Part shown: positions 15,702-24,405 of the stretch, piece by piece
Position numbering within the stretch: position 1 is the first letter of the stretch
Layout: every line of letters begins with the position of its first letter
DNA from: Flavobacteriaceae bacterium UBA7302
Lineage (GTDB): Bacteria > Bacteroidota > Bacteroidia > Flavobacteriales > Flavobacteriaceae
Direction of reading: 5' to 3'
Assembly (NCBI GenBank): GCA_002471825.1
Contig: DKQS01000006.1
Coordinates: forward strand, 248,001 to 312,000
Length of the DNA stretch: 64,000 nucleotides
The notes under the pieces: model-generated
What the model was told of the DNA's origin: nothing
Seen by the model: the letters and a program-made list of their open reading frames with translations, nothing else
Databases searched by the model: none
Translations under genes and position numbers: made by a program

Positions 15702-17012
15702 CTATTCTGTAATCCGTTCAATTTTTGCACCGAGTGATCGAAGTTTTCCTTCAATATCTTCATAACCCCTATCGATTTGCTCGATATGATCGATGTAGCT
15801 GGTTCCCTTGGCCGCCAAAGCTGCAATCAATAGGGAGATACCGGCTCTAATATCTGGTGAAGACATTCGTGTAGCCTTCATTTGGTACTCGAAATTATGA
15901 CCAATTACCGTAGCTCTATGCGGGTCACACAAAATAATTCGTGCTCCCATATCCAGAAGTTTATCCACAAAAAACAAGCGACTTTCAAACATTTTTTGAT
16001 GAATGAGGACGGATCCTTTGGCTTGGGTTGCAATCACCAAAACAATACTTAATAAATCTGGCGTAAAGCCTGGCCATGGAGCATCAGAAACGGTAAGGAA
16101 AGATCCATCGATATAACTCTGAATCTCATAGCCCTTATTTTTCGGAATGTAAATATCATCTCCTCTTCTTTCGAAGACAATCCCGAGTTTTCGAAATACA
16201 TTGGGTATTTGACCCAGGTTTTCCCAACTTACATTCTTAATCGTTATCTCTGACCGGGTCATTGCCGCAACACCTATCCAAGAACCGATTTCAATCATAT
16301 CTGGTAATACGGTATGCTCACATCCACCTAAATAATCTACACCCTCAATAGTCAAAAGGTTCGATCCAATTCCAGTGATTTTCGCACCCATGGCATTCAA
16401 CATTTTACATAGCTGTTGAATGTAAGGTTCACAGGCTGCGTTGTAAATTGTAGTAATACCTTCGGCCAGAACTGCTGCCATTAAAATATTGGCGGTTCCA
16501 GTAACGGAAGCCTCATCAAGCAACATGTCTGTTCCCTTGAGTTTTTTAGCTTCTACACCGTAAAAACGTTCTTCTTTGTTATATCTAAATACCCCTCCTA
16601 AGTTGATGAATCCTTGGAAGTGAGTATCCAATCGTCGTCTTCCAATCTTATCACCACCTGGTCTTGGAATGTATCCTTTCCCGAAACGTGCTAGCATCGG
16701 CCCTACCAACATGATTGATCCTCGAATGGAACGACCGTGTTTTTTATAACCGTCTGATTTTAAATAATCTAAATCAAGTTCATCTGCTTGAAATTCATAG
16801 GTATTTTTATCAATTCGGTTGATTTTAACACCCAATTCTCCAAGGATGAAAATGAGTTTGTTCACATCAATGATGTCCGGTACATTGTTCACTTTCACCT
16901 TTTCAGGAGTCAACAATACAGCACATAATATTTGTAAAACTTCATTCTTCGCCCCTTGCGGAGTAACACTTCCTTTTAATTCGTGTCCTCCTTCAATTTT
17001 AAATAAAGCCAT
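15702..17012 (-). CDS. murA: UDP-N-acetylglucosamine 1-carboxyvinyltransferase (MurA) with Asp in place of the fosfomycin-target Cys
   Basis: A 436-residue MurA, which transfers enolpyruvate from PEP to UDP-GlcNAc, the first committed step of peptidoglycan synthesis. The fold signatures are present: GAKNEVLQ with Lys22, the active-site loop RPGGDKIGRRRLDTHF, GTANILMAAVLAEG, and the C-terminal DIRAGISLLIAALAAKG. In the loop, Asp121 occupies the position of E. coli Cys115. Cys-to-Asp MurA enzymes (Mycobacterium, Chlamydia) remain active but are not alkylated by fosfomycin, so intrinsic target-based fosfomycin resistance is expected. The DUF4290 gene lies 3 bases upstream on the same strand, suggesting an operon. 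Confidence 0.96.
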   Translation of the reverse strand: MALFKIEGGHELKGSVTPQGAKNEVLQILCAVLLTPEKVKVNNVPDIIDVNKLIFILGELGVKINRIDKNTYEFQADELDLDYLKSDGYKKHGRSIRGSIMLVGPMLARFGKGYIPRPGGDKIGRRRLDTHFQGFINLGGVFRYNKEERFYGVEAKKLKGTDMLLDEASVTGTANILMAAVLAEGITTIYNAACEPYIQQLCKMLNAMGAKITGIGSNLLTIEGVDYLGGCEHTVLPDMIEIGSWIGVAAMTRSEITIKNVSWENLGQIPNVFRKLGIVFERRGDDIYIPKNKGYEIQSYIDGSFLTVSDAPWPGFTPDLLSIVLVIATQAKGSVLIHQKMFESRLFFVDKLLDMGARIILCDPHRATVIGHNFEYQMKATRMSSPDIRAGISLLIAALAAKGTSYIDHIEQIDRGYEDIEGKLRSLGAKIERITE

Positions 17013-17015
17013 TGA

Positions 17016-17648
17016 CTAGCGTTTTCTATTTTTTGAATTCTTTTTGCTTCGCGAACCACTTGATCCTTGTCCGCCTCGTTTCTTCAAGAAGGTCTTGCTT
17101 TCCGTCAACTCCTCTTCTGATCCCCTTAGATCTAACTTTCCATCCGATAAGTCATAAAGGTGATTGAATATCGTCGAGTCGTCCACAGTGTCTTTGTTCC
17201 AATTCAAATAACACTTTTTCATATGATTGGCAATGGTATATACCAAGGCTTCTTTCATTTCGCCTTCGTCCCAACCCAAGGCTACATCAATCATGTTTTG
17301 GATATTATGTCCGTAATAACGGTATTTGGAGGCCGACTTTGGATAAGCCAAAGGTTCTGGTTTTTCTAAAAACTCTTCTTGAGAAGGTTTTGGGTAGGGA
17401 GCATCCACATCCAAATCAAAGTTGGCCATGATAAACAATTGATCCCAAAGTTTGTGTTTGAAGTCCGGAACATCTCTCAAATGCGGTTGTAAATTTCCCA
17501 TTACGTCTACGATGGCCAGTGCCATGGTATTGCGTTCTTCTTTTGTCGGAAGCGTTTTGCAATGATTGACTAATTTCTGAATGTGTCGGCCATATTCAGG
17601 TATGATTAAAGTAGAGCGTTCTGAATTATATTCAAGATCAAATGTCAT
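17016..17648 (-). CDS. DUF4290 domain-containing protein
   Basis: A 210-residue soluble protein restricted, as far as I know, to Bacteroidetes. The DUF4290 part spans roughly residues 5-165: LEYNSERSTLIIPEYGRH near the start, VDVMGNLQPHLRDVPDFKHKLWDQL, then YYGHNIQNMIDVAL and IANHMKKCYLNWNKDTVDD. The last 25 residues are a basic, low-complexity tail (RGGQGSSGSRSKKNSKNRKR) that could bind nucleic acid or the ribosome. Function is unknown. It is three bases upstream of murA, and the DUF4290-murA order is common in the phylum, which hints at a cell-envelope or growth link. Confidence 0.88.
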   Translation of the reverse strand: MTFDLEYNSERSTLIIPEYGRHIQKLVNHCKTLPTKEERNTMALAIVDVMGNLQPHLRDVPDFKHKLWDQLFIMANFDLDVDAPYPKPSQEEFLEKPEPLAYPKSASKYRYYGHNIQNMIDVALGWDEGEMKEALVYTIANHMKKCYLNWNKDTVDDSTIFNHLYDLSDGKLDLRGSEEELTESKTFLKKRGGQGSSGSRSKKNSKNRKR

Positions 17649-17744
17649 ATAAAGCTGTTATTTGGATTGTCTTTCTATTGTTGAAGAAATTATGGCACAA
17701 ATTAAGCATAATTTTAGAATTAGGTAACGGCTTTTGCCCATATT

Positions 17745-20063
17745 TTAGCCGATAATCTTCAGTTTGGCAAACTGAAGCAACAACTTCTTTTTACCCGCCG
17801 TACCAAATTCGATTTCTGCTTTTTTATTCGCTCCGTTTCCCTCCAAACCAATTACTTTACCTCTACCGAAACGATTGTGTTCTACCACATTTCCCACGGT
17901 AATATTGCTGTCAAACAAATTGGTTTTTGAAGTTGTTTGCGGAGTGATCTTTTTCAAGTTCTTCGGCACAGCTGCTGGCTTACCAACAATCGTTTTGAAA
18001 GATTTTTTGGGTTCCGGTTTTTTATACCGAATTCCCTTCGGCGCATCACCAAAAATGGACTGATCAATAAATCGATGTTTGGAAGGCTCTGGAGTCTTCG
18101 GCTTCATGTATTCTAAAAACTGATCATCTATTTCTTCCAAAAAACGACTTGGCTCGGCATCTACTAGCTTCCCCCATCGGTATCTGGTTTGTGCAAAACT
18201 TAAATAGGCCACTTTTTCGGCGCGTGTCAAAGCTACATAAAACAATCTTCGCTCCTCCTCCAGTTCACTTCGTGTATTCATACTCATGGCTGAAGGGAAA
18301 AGGTTTTCTTCCAAACCAACAATGTATACATATGGGTATTCCAATCCTTTTGACTGGTGGATACTCATCAATGAAACTTTTGGTTTTTCATCATTCTTGT
18401 CCTCTTCAAAAGTAGTTGCCAAAGCAACGTCTTCGAGGAAGGAAGTAAGTGAAGCATCTTCACCTTGTTCAATTTTATCAGTAATAAAATCCTTGATTCC
18501 ATTCAACAATTCTTGGATATTTTCAACCTTACTTACCGATTCTGGAGTGCCATCTTTTTCGATATTGCTGATGATTCGTGTTTCTTTTACGACCAACTCA
18601 GCAACCTCAAAGGCATTTTTAGTCTTGGCCTCAATTTGGAAACGCTTGATCATATCTGAAAAGTTCTTCAGCTTGACCTTTGTAGGGTTGTTTACCGGAA
18701 CAGGAAGCGAATTGATTCCTTCAATGACTTCGTAAATGGTTTTATTCATTTCATTGGCAGCAATGGTAACCCTATTGATGGTGGTCGCGCCAATCCCTCT
18801 TGCTGGATAATTGATGATGCGTTTTAAGGCTTCTTCATCCTTGGTGTTTTCTAAAATTCGCAAGTAAGAAAGAACATCCTTGATTTCCTTTCGCTGATAG
18901 AAAGAGATACCTCCATAAATCTTATACCCGATATTCTTCTTTCGCAAGGCATCCTCAATGGCTCTGGATTGCGAATTTGTTCGGTATAAAACGGCAAAGT
19001 CACTGCTTTGCATTTGTTTGTTCATCTGATTTTCCCAAATAGATTGGGCCACAAATCGACCTTCTTCACCATCAGAAATGGTGCGCATCACCTTAATACT
19101 CTCTCCCGCTCCATTGCTCGTCCAAACTTGTTTATCAAGTTTTAATTTGTTCTTGGCAATCACCGAATTCGCGGCATTCACAATGGTTTTGGTAGATCGA
19201 TAGTTTTGTTCCAATTTGAAGGTCTGCACATTCGGATAATCATTCTTGAAATTGAGAATGTTCTGAATGTTGGCGCCTCGGAAACTATAGATACTTTGGG
19301 AATCGTCACCCACCACACAAATATTTTGGAAACGGTCTGCTAAGGCTCTCACAATGATGTACTGAGAGTGATTGGTATCTTGATACTCATCCACCAATAT
19401 GTAACGAAAACGATCTTGGTATTTGGCTAGTACTTCTGGGAATCGCGCTAGCAATTCATTGGTACGTAACAACAAATCATCAAAATCCATAGCACCAGCC
19501 TTGAAACATCGTTCTACGTATTGTTTGTAAATCTCACCAGTAGCCGGACGATTGGCAATTTTATCAGACTCCAGTAATTCTGGATTGTTAAAATAAGCCC
19601 GAACGGTAATTAGACTGTTCTTGAAAGAAGAAATACGACCAAAAATTTGTTTGGCTTTGTATTGGTCTTTATCGAGCGACATTTCTTTAATGATCGTAGA
19701 AACCAACCGCACGGAATCTTCTGTATCGTAAATGGTAAAGTTTCTTGGGTAACCTAATTTATCAGCTTCAGATCTTAAAATACGAGCAAATACCGAGTGG
19801 AAAGTTCCCATCCATAAGTTCTTTGCTTCGGTATCACCAACAACACTCGCAATTCTCGCCTTCATTTCCCGGGCTGCCTTGTTGGTAAAGGTCAATGCAA
19901 GAATGTTAAATGCATCAACTCCCTCTTTCATTAAATGGGCAATTCTGTAGGTCAACACTCTAGTTTTACCAGAACCTGCACCTGCAATAATAATCATTGG
20001 ACCGTCTTTGTGAAGAACGGCTCGTTTCTGCGCTTCGTTTAACTGATTTAGATATTTATCCAA
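17745..20063 (-). CDS. uvrD: UvrD/PcrA-family ATP-dependent DNA helicase
   Basis: A 772-residue superfamily 1A 3'-5' helicase with all motifs: Q-motif LNEAQKRAV, motif I AGAGSGKTRVLTYR, II VDEYQDTN, III GDDSQSIYSFRGAN, IV LEQNYRST, V SIHQSKGLEYPYVYIVGLEE, VI EEERRLFYVALTRA. The C-terminal ~120 residues hold a Lys/Pro-rich linker and a Tudor-like beta domain (VGNVVEHNRFGRGKVIGLEG) as in PcrA, which binds RNA polymerase. Roles are repair, removal of recombinase filaments and transcription-coupled repair. UvrD versus PcrA naming is arbitrary here. Transcribed divergently from the M20 hydrolase gene. Confidence 0.96.
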   Translation of the reverse strand: MDKYLNQLNEAQKRAVLHKDGPMIIIAGAGSGKTRVLTYRIAHLMKEGVDAFNILALTFTNKAAREMKARIASVVGDTEAKNLWMGTFHSVFARILRSEADKLGYPRNFTIYDTEDSVRLVSTIIKEMSLDKDQYKAKQIFGRISSFKNSLITVRAYFNNPELLESDKIANRPATGEIYKQYVERCFKAGAMDFDDLLLRTNELLARFPEVLAKYQDRFRYILVDEYQDTNHSQYIIVRALADRFQNICVVGDDSQSIYSFRGANIQNILNFKNDYPNVQTFKLEQNYRSTKTIVNAANSVIAKNKLKLDKQVWTSNGAGESIKVMRTISDGEEGRFVAQSIWENQMNKQMQSSDFAVLYRTNSQSRAIEDALRKKNIGYKIYGGISFYQRKEIKDVLSYLRILENTKDEEALKRIINYPARGIGATTINRVTIAANEMNKTIYEVIEGINSLPVPVNNPTKVKLKNFSDMIKRFQIEAKTKNAFEVAELVVKETRIISNIEKDGTPESVSKVENIQELLNGIKDFITDKIEQGEDASLTSFLEDVALATTFEEDKNDEKPKVSLMSIHQSKGLEYPYVYIVGLEENLFPSAMSMNTRSELEEERRLFYVALTRAEKVAYLSFAQTRYRWGKLVDAEPSRFLEEIDDQFLEYMKPKTPEPSKHRFIDQSIFGDAPKGIRYKKPEPKKSFKTIVGKPAAVPKNLKKITPQTTSKTNLFDSNITVGNVVEHNRFGRGKVIGLEGNGANKKAEIEFGTAGKKKLLLQFAKLKIIG

Positions 20064-20184
20064 GGAAAATAATTTCTAAGAAAGTGGGAAATTACATATT
20101 AACTCACGATTTTTTTAGCCCTTTTCTCAGTTTTTATCCACAAGTTAAATTTTCTATCTTTAGCTTCCTTTAAATCAAATCTTC

Positions 20185-21453
20185 ATGAAGAAAATTACAG
20201 TCATATTCGCTTTATTTCTCGGTTTTTCCAGTAAGGCACAAGACTTATCAACAGAATTCAAAAACATTGAAAAGAAGGTCATTGAATGGCGTCGGCATTT
20301 TCATCAAAATCCGGAGTTATCCAACCGTGAATTCAAGACTGGAAAAAAGATCGCTGAAATTTTAACATCCTTCGGAATTGAAATTGAGGAGAATGTTGCG
20401 AAAACGGGTGTAGTAGGTTTGATTAAAGGAACAAAAAAAGGTAAGGTAGTAGGATTGCGAGCCGATATCGATGGACTTCCAGTGGTTGAAAGGAATGATC
20501 TTCCTTTTAAATCTGTAGAAAAGACCAAATTCTTAGGCAAGGATGTTGGTGTGATGCATGCCTGTGGACACGATACTCATATTGCCATTTTATTGGGCGT
20601 AGCGGAGATTCTCTCCAAAAACAGAGATAAAATCAACGGAACAGTAAAACTTATTTTTCAGCCTGCAGAAGAAGGAGCTCCTGAAGGTGAAGAAGGAGGT
20701 GCTGAGTTAATGGTGAAAGAAGGGGTATTGAAGAATCCCGATGTGGATGCGATCTTTGGATTACATATCAATTCGGGCACTCCTGTTGGTCAAATTAAAT
20801 ATCGAAAAGGTGGCATTATGGCTGCTGCACAAACGTTTACCATCAAAGTGAAGGGAAAACAAAGTCACGGTTCAAGGCCTTGGAAAGGGATTGATCCCAT
20901 TTTAGTTTCTGCCAAAATCATTGACGGACTGCAAACGATCATCAGTAGAGAGGCCGAATTAACCAAAGAAGGTGCTGTTATCACTGTCGGTAAAATTGAT
21001 GCAGGAGTTCGAAGCAATATCATTCCAGAAAGTGCTACGATGATTGGAACCATTCGTACGTTGGATTATGACATGCAAAAACTCATTAATGATCGCATGA
21101 AAGAAATGGTTCCCGCCATAGCCAAGGCATACAAAGCAGAAGCTACCATTGAAATTGCCAAGGGTGTTCCCATTACTTTTAACAATCATGACTTGGTAAG
21201 TCAAATGCTCCCAACCCTTCAAAGAGTGGCTGGAAAGGAAAATGTAAAGAATGTCAACGCTGTAACTGGAGCCGAAGATTTTTCGTTTTATGCGAAAGAA
21301 ATTCCGGGTTTCTTTTTCTTCTTGGGGGGAATGACTCCAGGAAATACCAATCCGTATCCGCATCATACGCCCGATTTTCAAATAGATGAAAGCGGACTCC
21401 TTTTAGGTGTAAAAACCATGACGAATTTGGTATTTGATTATTTAAACGAATAA
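20185..21453 (+). CDS. Secreted M20 family amidohydrolase (N-acyl amino acid hydrolase type)
   Basis: A 422-residue M20D peptidase/amidohydrolase with an N-terminal signal peptide (MKKITVIFALFLGFSSKA-Q), so it acts in the periplasm or outside. Zinc ligands and catalytic residues are seen in GVMHACGHDTH, FQPAEEGAPEG (catalytic Glu pair) and GLHINSG, with the last ligand in the HHTPDF region near the C-terminus. Relatives hydrolyse N-acyl or N-benzoyl amino acids (hippurate) or auxin conjugates; the substrate is unknown here. The next gene begins three bases after its stop. A TATCTTTA box about 30 bases upstream is a plausible -7 element. Confidence 0.92.
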   Translation: MKKITVIFALFLGFSSKAQDLSTEFKNIEKKVIEWRRHFHQNPELSNREFKTGKKIAEILTSFGIEIEENVAKTGVVGLIKGTKKGKVVGLRADIDGLPVVERNDLPFKSVEKTKFLGKDVGVMHACGHDTHIAILLGVAEILSKNRDKINGTVKLIFQPAEEGAPEGEEGGAELMVKEGVLKNPDVDAIFGLHINSGTPVGQIKYRKGGIMAAAQTFTIKVKGKQSHGSRPWKGIDPILVSAKIIDGLQTIISREAELTKEGAVITVGKIDAGVRSNIIPESATMIGTIRTLDYDMQKLINDRMKEMVPAIAKAYKAEATIEIAKGVPITFNNHDLVSQMLPTLQRVAGKENVKNVNAVTGAEDFSFYAKEIPGFFFFLGGMTPGNTNPYPHHTPDFQIDESGLLLGVKTMTNLVFDYLNE

Positions 21454-21456
21454 AGA

Positions 21457-21969
21457 ATGTTAGACGCTGTTTTAGAGAGTTTTAATTACGTTTTACCTGC
21501 CCTAGTGGTTGGTTTCGTGGCCTATTATCTCATCAAGGAATTGCTATTTCAACAAAACGAACAACGAAAAATCGAGGCATTGCGCGAAAAGAAGAAAGAT
21601 TCCTTACCCATACAACTTCAAGCCTATGAACGTTTGCTGTTGTTCTGCGAAAGAACAGAGCCTATAAATTTATTGTCAAGAGTTGCTCCCATTGGTGACA
21701 ACACCGTCAATTATGCCCAATTACTAACCGAAACTATTAAGCAAGAATTTGAGCACAATCTGGTACAACAATTATATGTCAGTGATGATGCTTGGAAAGC
21801 GGTGTTGGTTTCCAAGGAAGTGACTGCAAAAAAACTATTCGAATTGGCCGAATCTCAAAATTCGATGGAAAAATATAAGTCCGCAATAATGACTTCATTA
21901 TCAGGCCCTAATTCGCCTTCAAAAACAGCCATTGATCTTTTAAAATTAGAAGTAAAAAAGATTTTATAA
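21457..21969 (+). CDS. Membrane-anchored protein, DUF7935-like
   Basis: A 170-residue protein with one N-terminal membrane helix (residues ~10-30, YVLPALVVGFVAYYLIKELL) followed by a basic stretch and a soluble helical domain facing the cytoplasm. The segment LQAYERLLLFCERTEP and the later EFEHNLVQQLYVSDDAWKAV match what I recall of a Flavobacteriia family named DUF7935. No catalytic motif is seen. It is three bases downstream of the M20 amidohydrolase and probably on the same transcript, but a functional link is not evident. Confidence 0.75.
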   Translation: MLDAVLESFNYVLPALVVGFVAYYLIKELLFQQNEQRKIEALREKKKDSLPIQLQAYERLLLFCERTEPINLLSRVAPIGDNTVNYAQLLTETIKQEFEHNLVQQLYVSDDAWKAVLVSKEVTAKKLFELAESQNSMEKYKSAIMTSLSGPNSPSKTAIDLLKLEVKKIL

Positions 21970-22047
21970 GTCCAGATTCCAAAATTCGATTAATTCCTTT
22001 AATCTCAATCGTTTGCGTAGATTTTTTCTTGTGATTTTCCATGAATC

Positions 22048-22061
22048 ATGACAATTGTCAG
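22048..22061 (+). promoter_or_regulatory. Crp/Fnr-type operator of pflB
   Basis: ATGAC-AATT-GTCAG, containing the perfect 12-base palindrome TGACAATTGTCA. Its centre (22054.5) is 29.5 bases upstream of the first base of the pflB -7 box, the spacing seen at three other promoters in this window. Confidence 0.65.
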
Positions 22062-22083
22062 GTTTTATAATTCCTCCTTAATT

Positions 22084-22091
22084 TAAATTTG
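22084..22091 (+). promoter_or_regulatory. -7 box for pflB
   Basis: TAAATTTG is a full match to TAnnTTTG. Transcription would begin near 22097 and give a leader of about 41 bases. There is no -33 TTG at the usual distance, consistent with an activator-dependent promoter. Confidence 0.65.
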
Positions 22092-22137
22092 TTAAGGACA
22101 AAGAATTATAGAGATTTTCAACCATAATATTCACAAA

Positions 22138-24363
22138 ATGGAAGTAAAAGAAATAAAAAAAAGCAATTGGGAAAAAACCATTAATGTAAGAGAGTTTGTT
22201 GTTCAAAATATCACACCTTACTATGGTGATGCATCCTTCTTAGTTGGTCCAACAAATAGAACTCAATATTTGTGGGAAATTTGTAAAAATGCACTCGCGG
22301 AAGAACGAAAAAATAACGGTGTTCGTTCTGTGGATACCGATACCATTTCTACTATTAGTGCTTTTGAAGCTGGTTATATCGACAAAGACAATGAGGTAAT
22401 CGTTGGTTTACAAACTGACGATTTATTGAAACGAACCATGAAACCTTTCGGTGGATTTAAAGTAGTTCAAAAAGCCTTAGCAGAACAAGGACTACAACCC
22501 AATGAACACATTACTACCCTATTTTCTAAATACACCAAAACACACAATGATGGTGTATTTGATGCCTACAATGATGAAATTCGGAAATTTAGAAGTCTTG
22601 GTATTTTAACTGGGTTGCCAGACAATTATGCTCGTGGTAGAATCATTGGTGATTATAGACGACTTGCTTTGTATGGAATTGATTTCTTAATTGATCAAAA
22701 GAAAAAAGATTTACAAGCGATTTCTGGACCAATGACAGACAATGTCATTCGCCTTCGTGAAGAAGTATCTGAGCAAATTAAAGCATTGAAAGACATGCTT
22801 TTATTAGGCGAAAAGTACAATCTTGATTTAAGTAGACCAGCCATGAATGCCCAAGAGGCGGTTCAATGGACCTATATGGCCTATTTAGCAGCTGTTAAAG
22901 AGCAAGATGGTGCCGCCATGTCATTGGGGAATGTATCAACCTTCTTAGACATTTTTATTGAGAAGGATTTGTTAGCGGGAAAAATTACGGAAGAAGAAGC
23001 CCAAGAATACATCGATCAATTTGTGATGAAACTCAGAATGGTACGCCATTTACGAATGAGTGCCTATGACGAATTGTTTGCTGGTGACCCAACATGGGTA
23101 ACCGAAGCGATTGGTGGTATGTTTGAAGATGGAAGACCAAAAGTGACCAAAACTTCCTTCCGTTTCTTAAACACTTTATACAACTTAGGGCCATCACCTG
23201 AACCAAACATGACCGTTCTTTGGTCTAAAGATTTGCCACAAAACTTTAAAGACTTCTGCGCAAAAGTAGCCATCGACTCCTCTTCTATTCAGTTTGAAAA
23301 TGATGAATTGATGCGTAAAACAAGAGGTTCTGACGATTATGGTATTGCTTGTTGTGTCTCTTACCAAGAACTGGGTAAAGCCATTCAATTTTTTGGTGCT
23401 CGAACCAATTTGGCCAAAACATTACTCCTTGCCTTAAACCAAGGCCGTTGTGAAGCTACTGGTAAACTGATCGTTGATGGTGTGAAAGAGTTGAAAGGTG
23501 AGTATTTGGATTTCGAAGAAGTTATGGATAACTTCCAAGTGGCCATGAAAGAAATTGCACGTGTCTATAACGATACCATGAATGTCATTCATTACATGCA
23601 TGATAAGTATTATTATGAAAAAGCTCAGATGGCTTTGATTGATACGAATCCACATATCGACATTGCCTATGGTATTGCAGGCTTGTCTATTGTTGCCGAC
23701 TCACTTTCTGCCATTAAATATGCCAAAGTGAAACCTATTCGAAATGAAGAAGGATTAACAATTGATTTTGAAATTGAAGGGGAATTCCCATTCTACGGAA
23801 ATGATGATGATCGCGCAGATAGTCTTGCAGCCATGGCAGTTGCCGATTTCAACGCAGAATTGCAAAAATTACCAGTGTACAAAAACGCAAACCCTACCCT
23901 ATCTGTATTGACCATTACATCAAACGTGGTTTATGGTAAAAAAACAGGTGCTACTCCAGATGGCAGAAAAGCAGGTGTTGCCTTTGCACCAGGTGCGAAT
24001 CCAATGCATGGCCGTGATGCCAATGGTGCGATTGCTTCCTTGAATTCGGTAGCAAAAATCAATTACAAGGATGCTTTTGACGGAATTTCAAACACCTTCT
24101 CTATTGTGCCGAAATCATTAGGTGCTAATGAAGAAGATCGAATTGATAATATGGCAGCCATTCTAGATGGATACTTTGATCACAATGCGCATCACTTGAA
24201 TGTGAACGTATTAAATAAAGAAACGCTCCTAGATGCCATGGAACACCCTGAAGAATATCCACAGTTGACCATACGCGTATCTGGATATGCCGTTAAATTT
24301 GTGAGGCTCACCAGGGAACAACAAATGGAAGTGATTACTAGATCTTTCCATGAATCTTTATAA
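22138..24363 (+). CDS. pflB: Formate C-acetyltransferase (pyruvate formate-lyase)
   Basis: A 741-residue glycyl-radical enzyme converting pyruvate and CoA to formate and acetyl-CoA without oxygen. The adjacent catalytic cysteines are Cys405-Cys406 in YGIACCVSYQELGKA, and the radical-bearing glycine is Gly716 in RVSGYAVKFVRL, followed by the usual REQQMEVITRSFHE tail. The N-terminal EFVVQNITPYYGDASFL and the central GNVSTFLDIF also fit true PFL rather than diol dehydratases. It heads a formate block with its activase and an OFA-family transporter. A Crp/Fnr-type operator and a matching -7 box lie upstream, so induction at low oxygen is expected. Confidence 0.96.
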   Translation: MEVKEIKKSNWEKTINVREFVVQNITPYYGDASFLVGPTNRTQYLWEICKNALAEERKNNGVRSVDTDTISTISAFEAGYIDKDNEVIVGLQTDDLLKRTMKPFGGFKVVQKALAEQGLQPNEHITTLFSKYTKTHNDGVFDAYNDEIRKFRSLGILTGLPDNYARGRIIGDYRRLALYGIDFLIDQKKKDLQAISGPMTDNVIRLREEVSEQIKALKDMLLLGEKYNLDLSRPAMNAQEAVQWTYMAYLAAVKEQDGAAMSLGNVSTFLDIFIEKDLLAGKITEEEAQEYIDQFVMKLRMVRHLRMSAYDELFAGDPTWVTEAIGGMFEDGRPKVTKTSFRFLNTLYNLGPSPEPNMTVLWSKDLPQNFKDFCAKVAIDSSSIQFENDELMRKTRGSDDYGIACCVSYQELGKAIQFFGARTNLAKTLLLALNQGRCEATGKLIVDGVKELKGEYLDFEEVMDNFQVAMKEIARVYNDTMNVIHYMHDKYYYEKAQMALIDTNPHIDIAYGIAGLSIVADSLSAIKYAKVKPIRNEEGLTIDFEIEGEFPFYGNDDDRADSLAAMAVADFNAELQKLPVYKNANPTLSVLTITSNVVYGKKTGATPDGRKAGVAFAPGANPMHGRDANGAIASLNSVAKINYKDAFDGISNTFSIVPKSLGANEEDRIDNMAAILDGYFDHNAHHLNVNVLNKETLLDAMEHPEEYPQLTIRVSGYAVKFVRLTREQQMEVITRSFHESL

Positions 24364-24372
24364 TTCTAATTT

Positions 24373-24405
24373 ACATCCCAGGAATTGAATTTCTGGGATG
24401 TTTTA
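24373..24405 (+). terminator. Terminator/attenuator between pflB and pflA
   Basis: Perfect arms ACATCCCAG and CTGGGATGT, extended inward by AAT/ATT pairing, followed by TTTTAATTT. It stands between two genes that need each other, so it probably lowers pflA expression relative to pflB. It contains the TTG at 24385. Confidence 0.75.
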
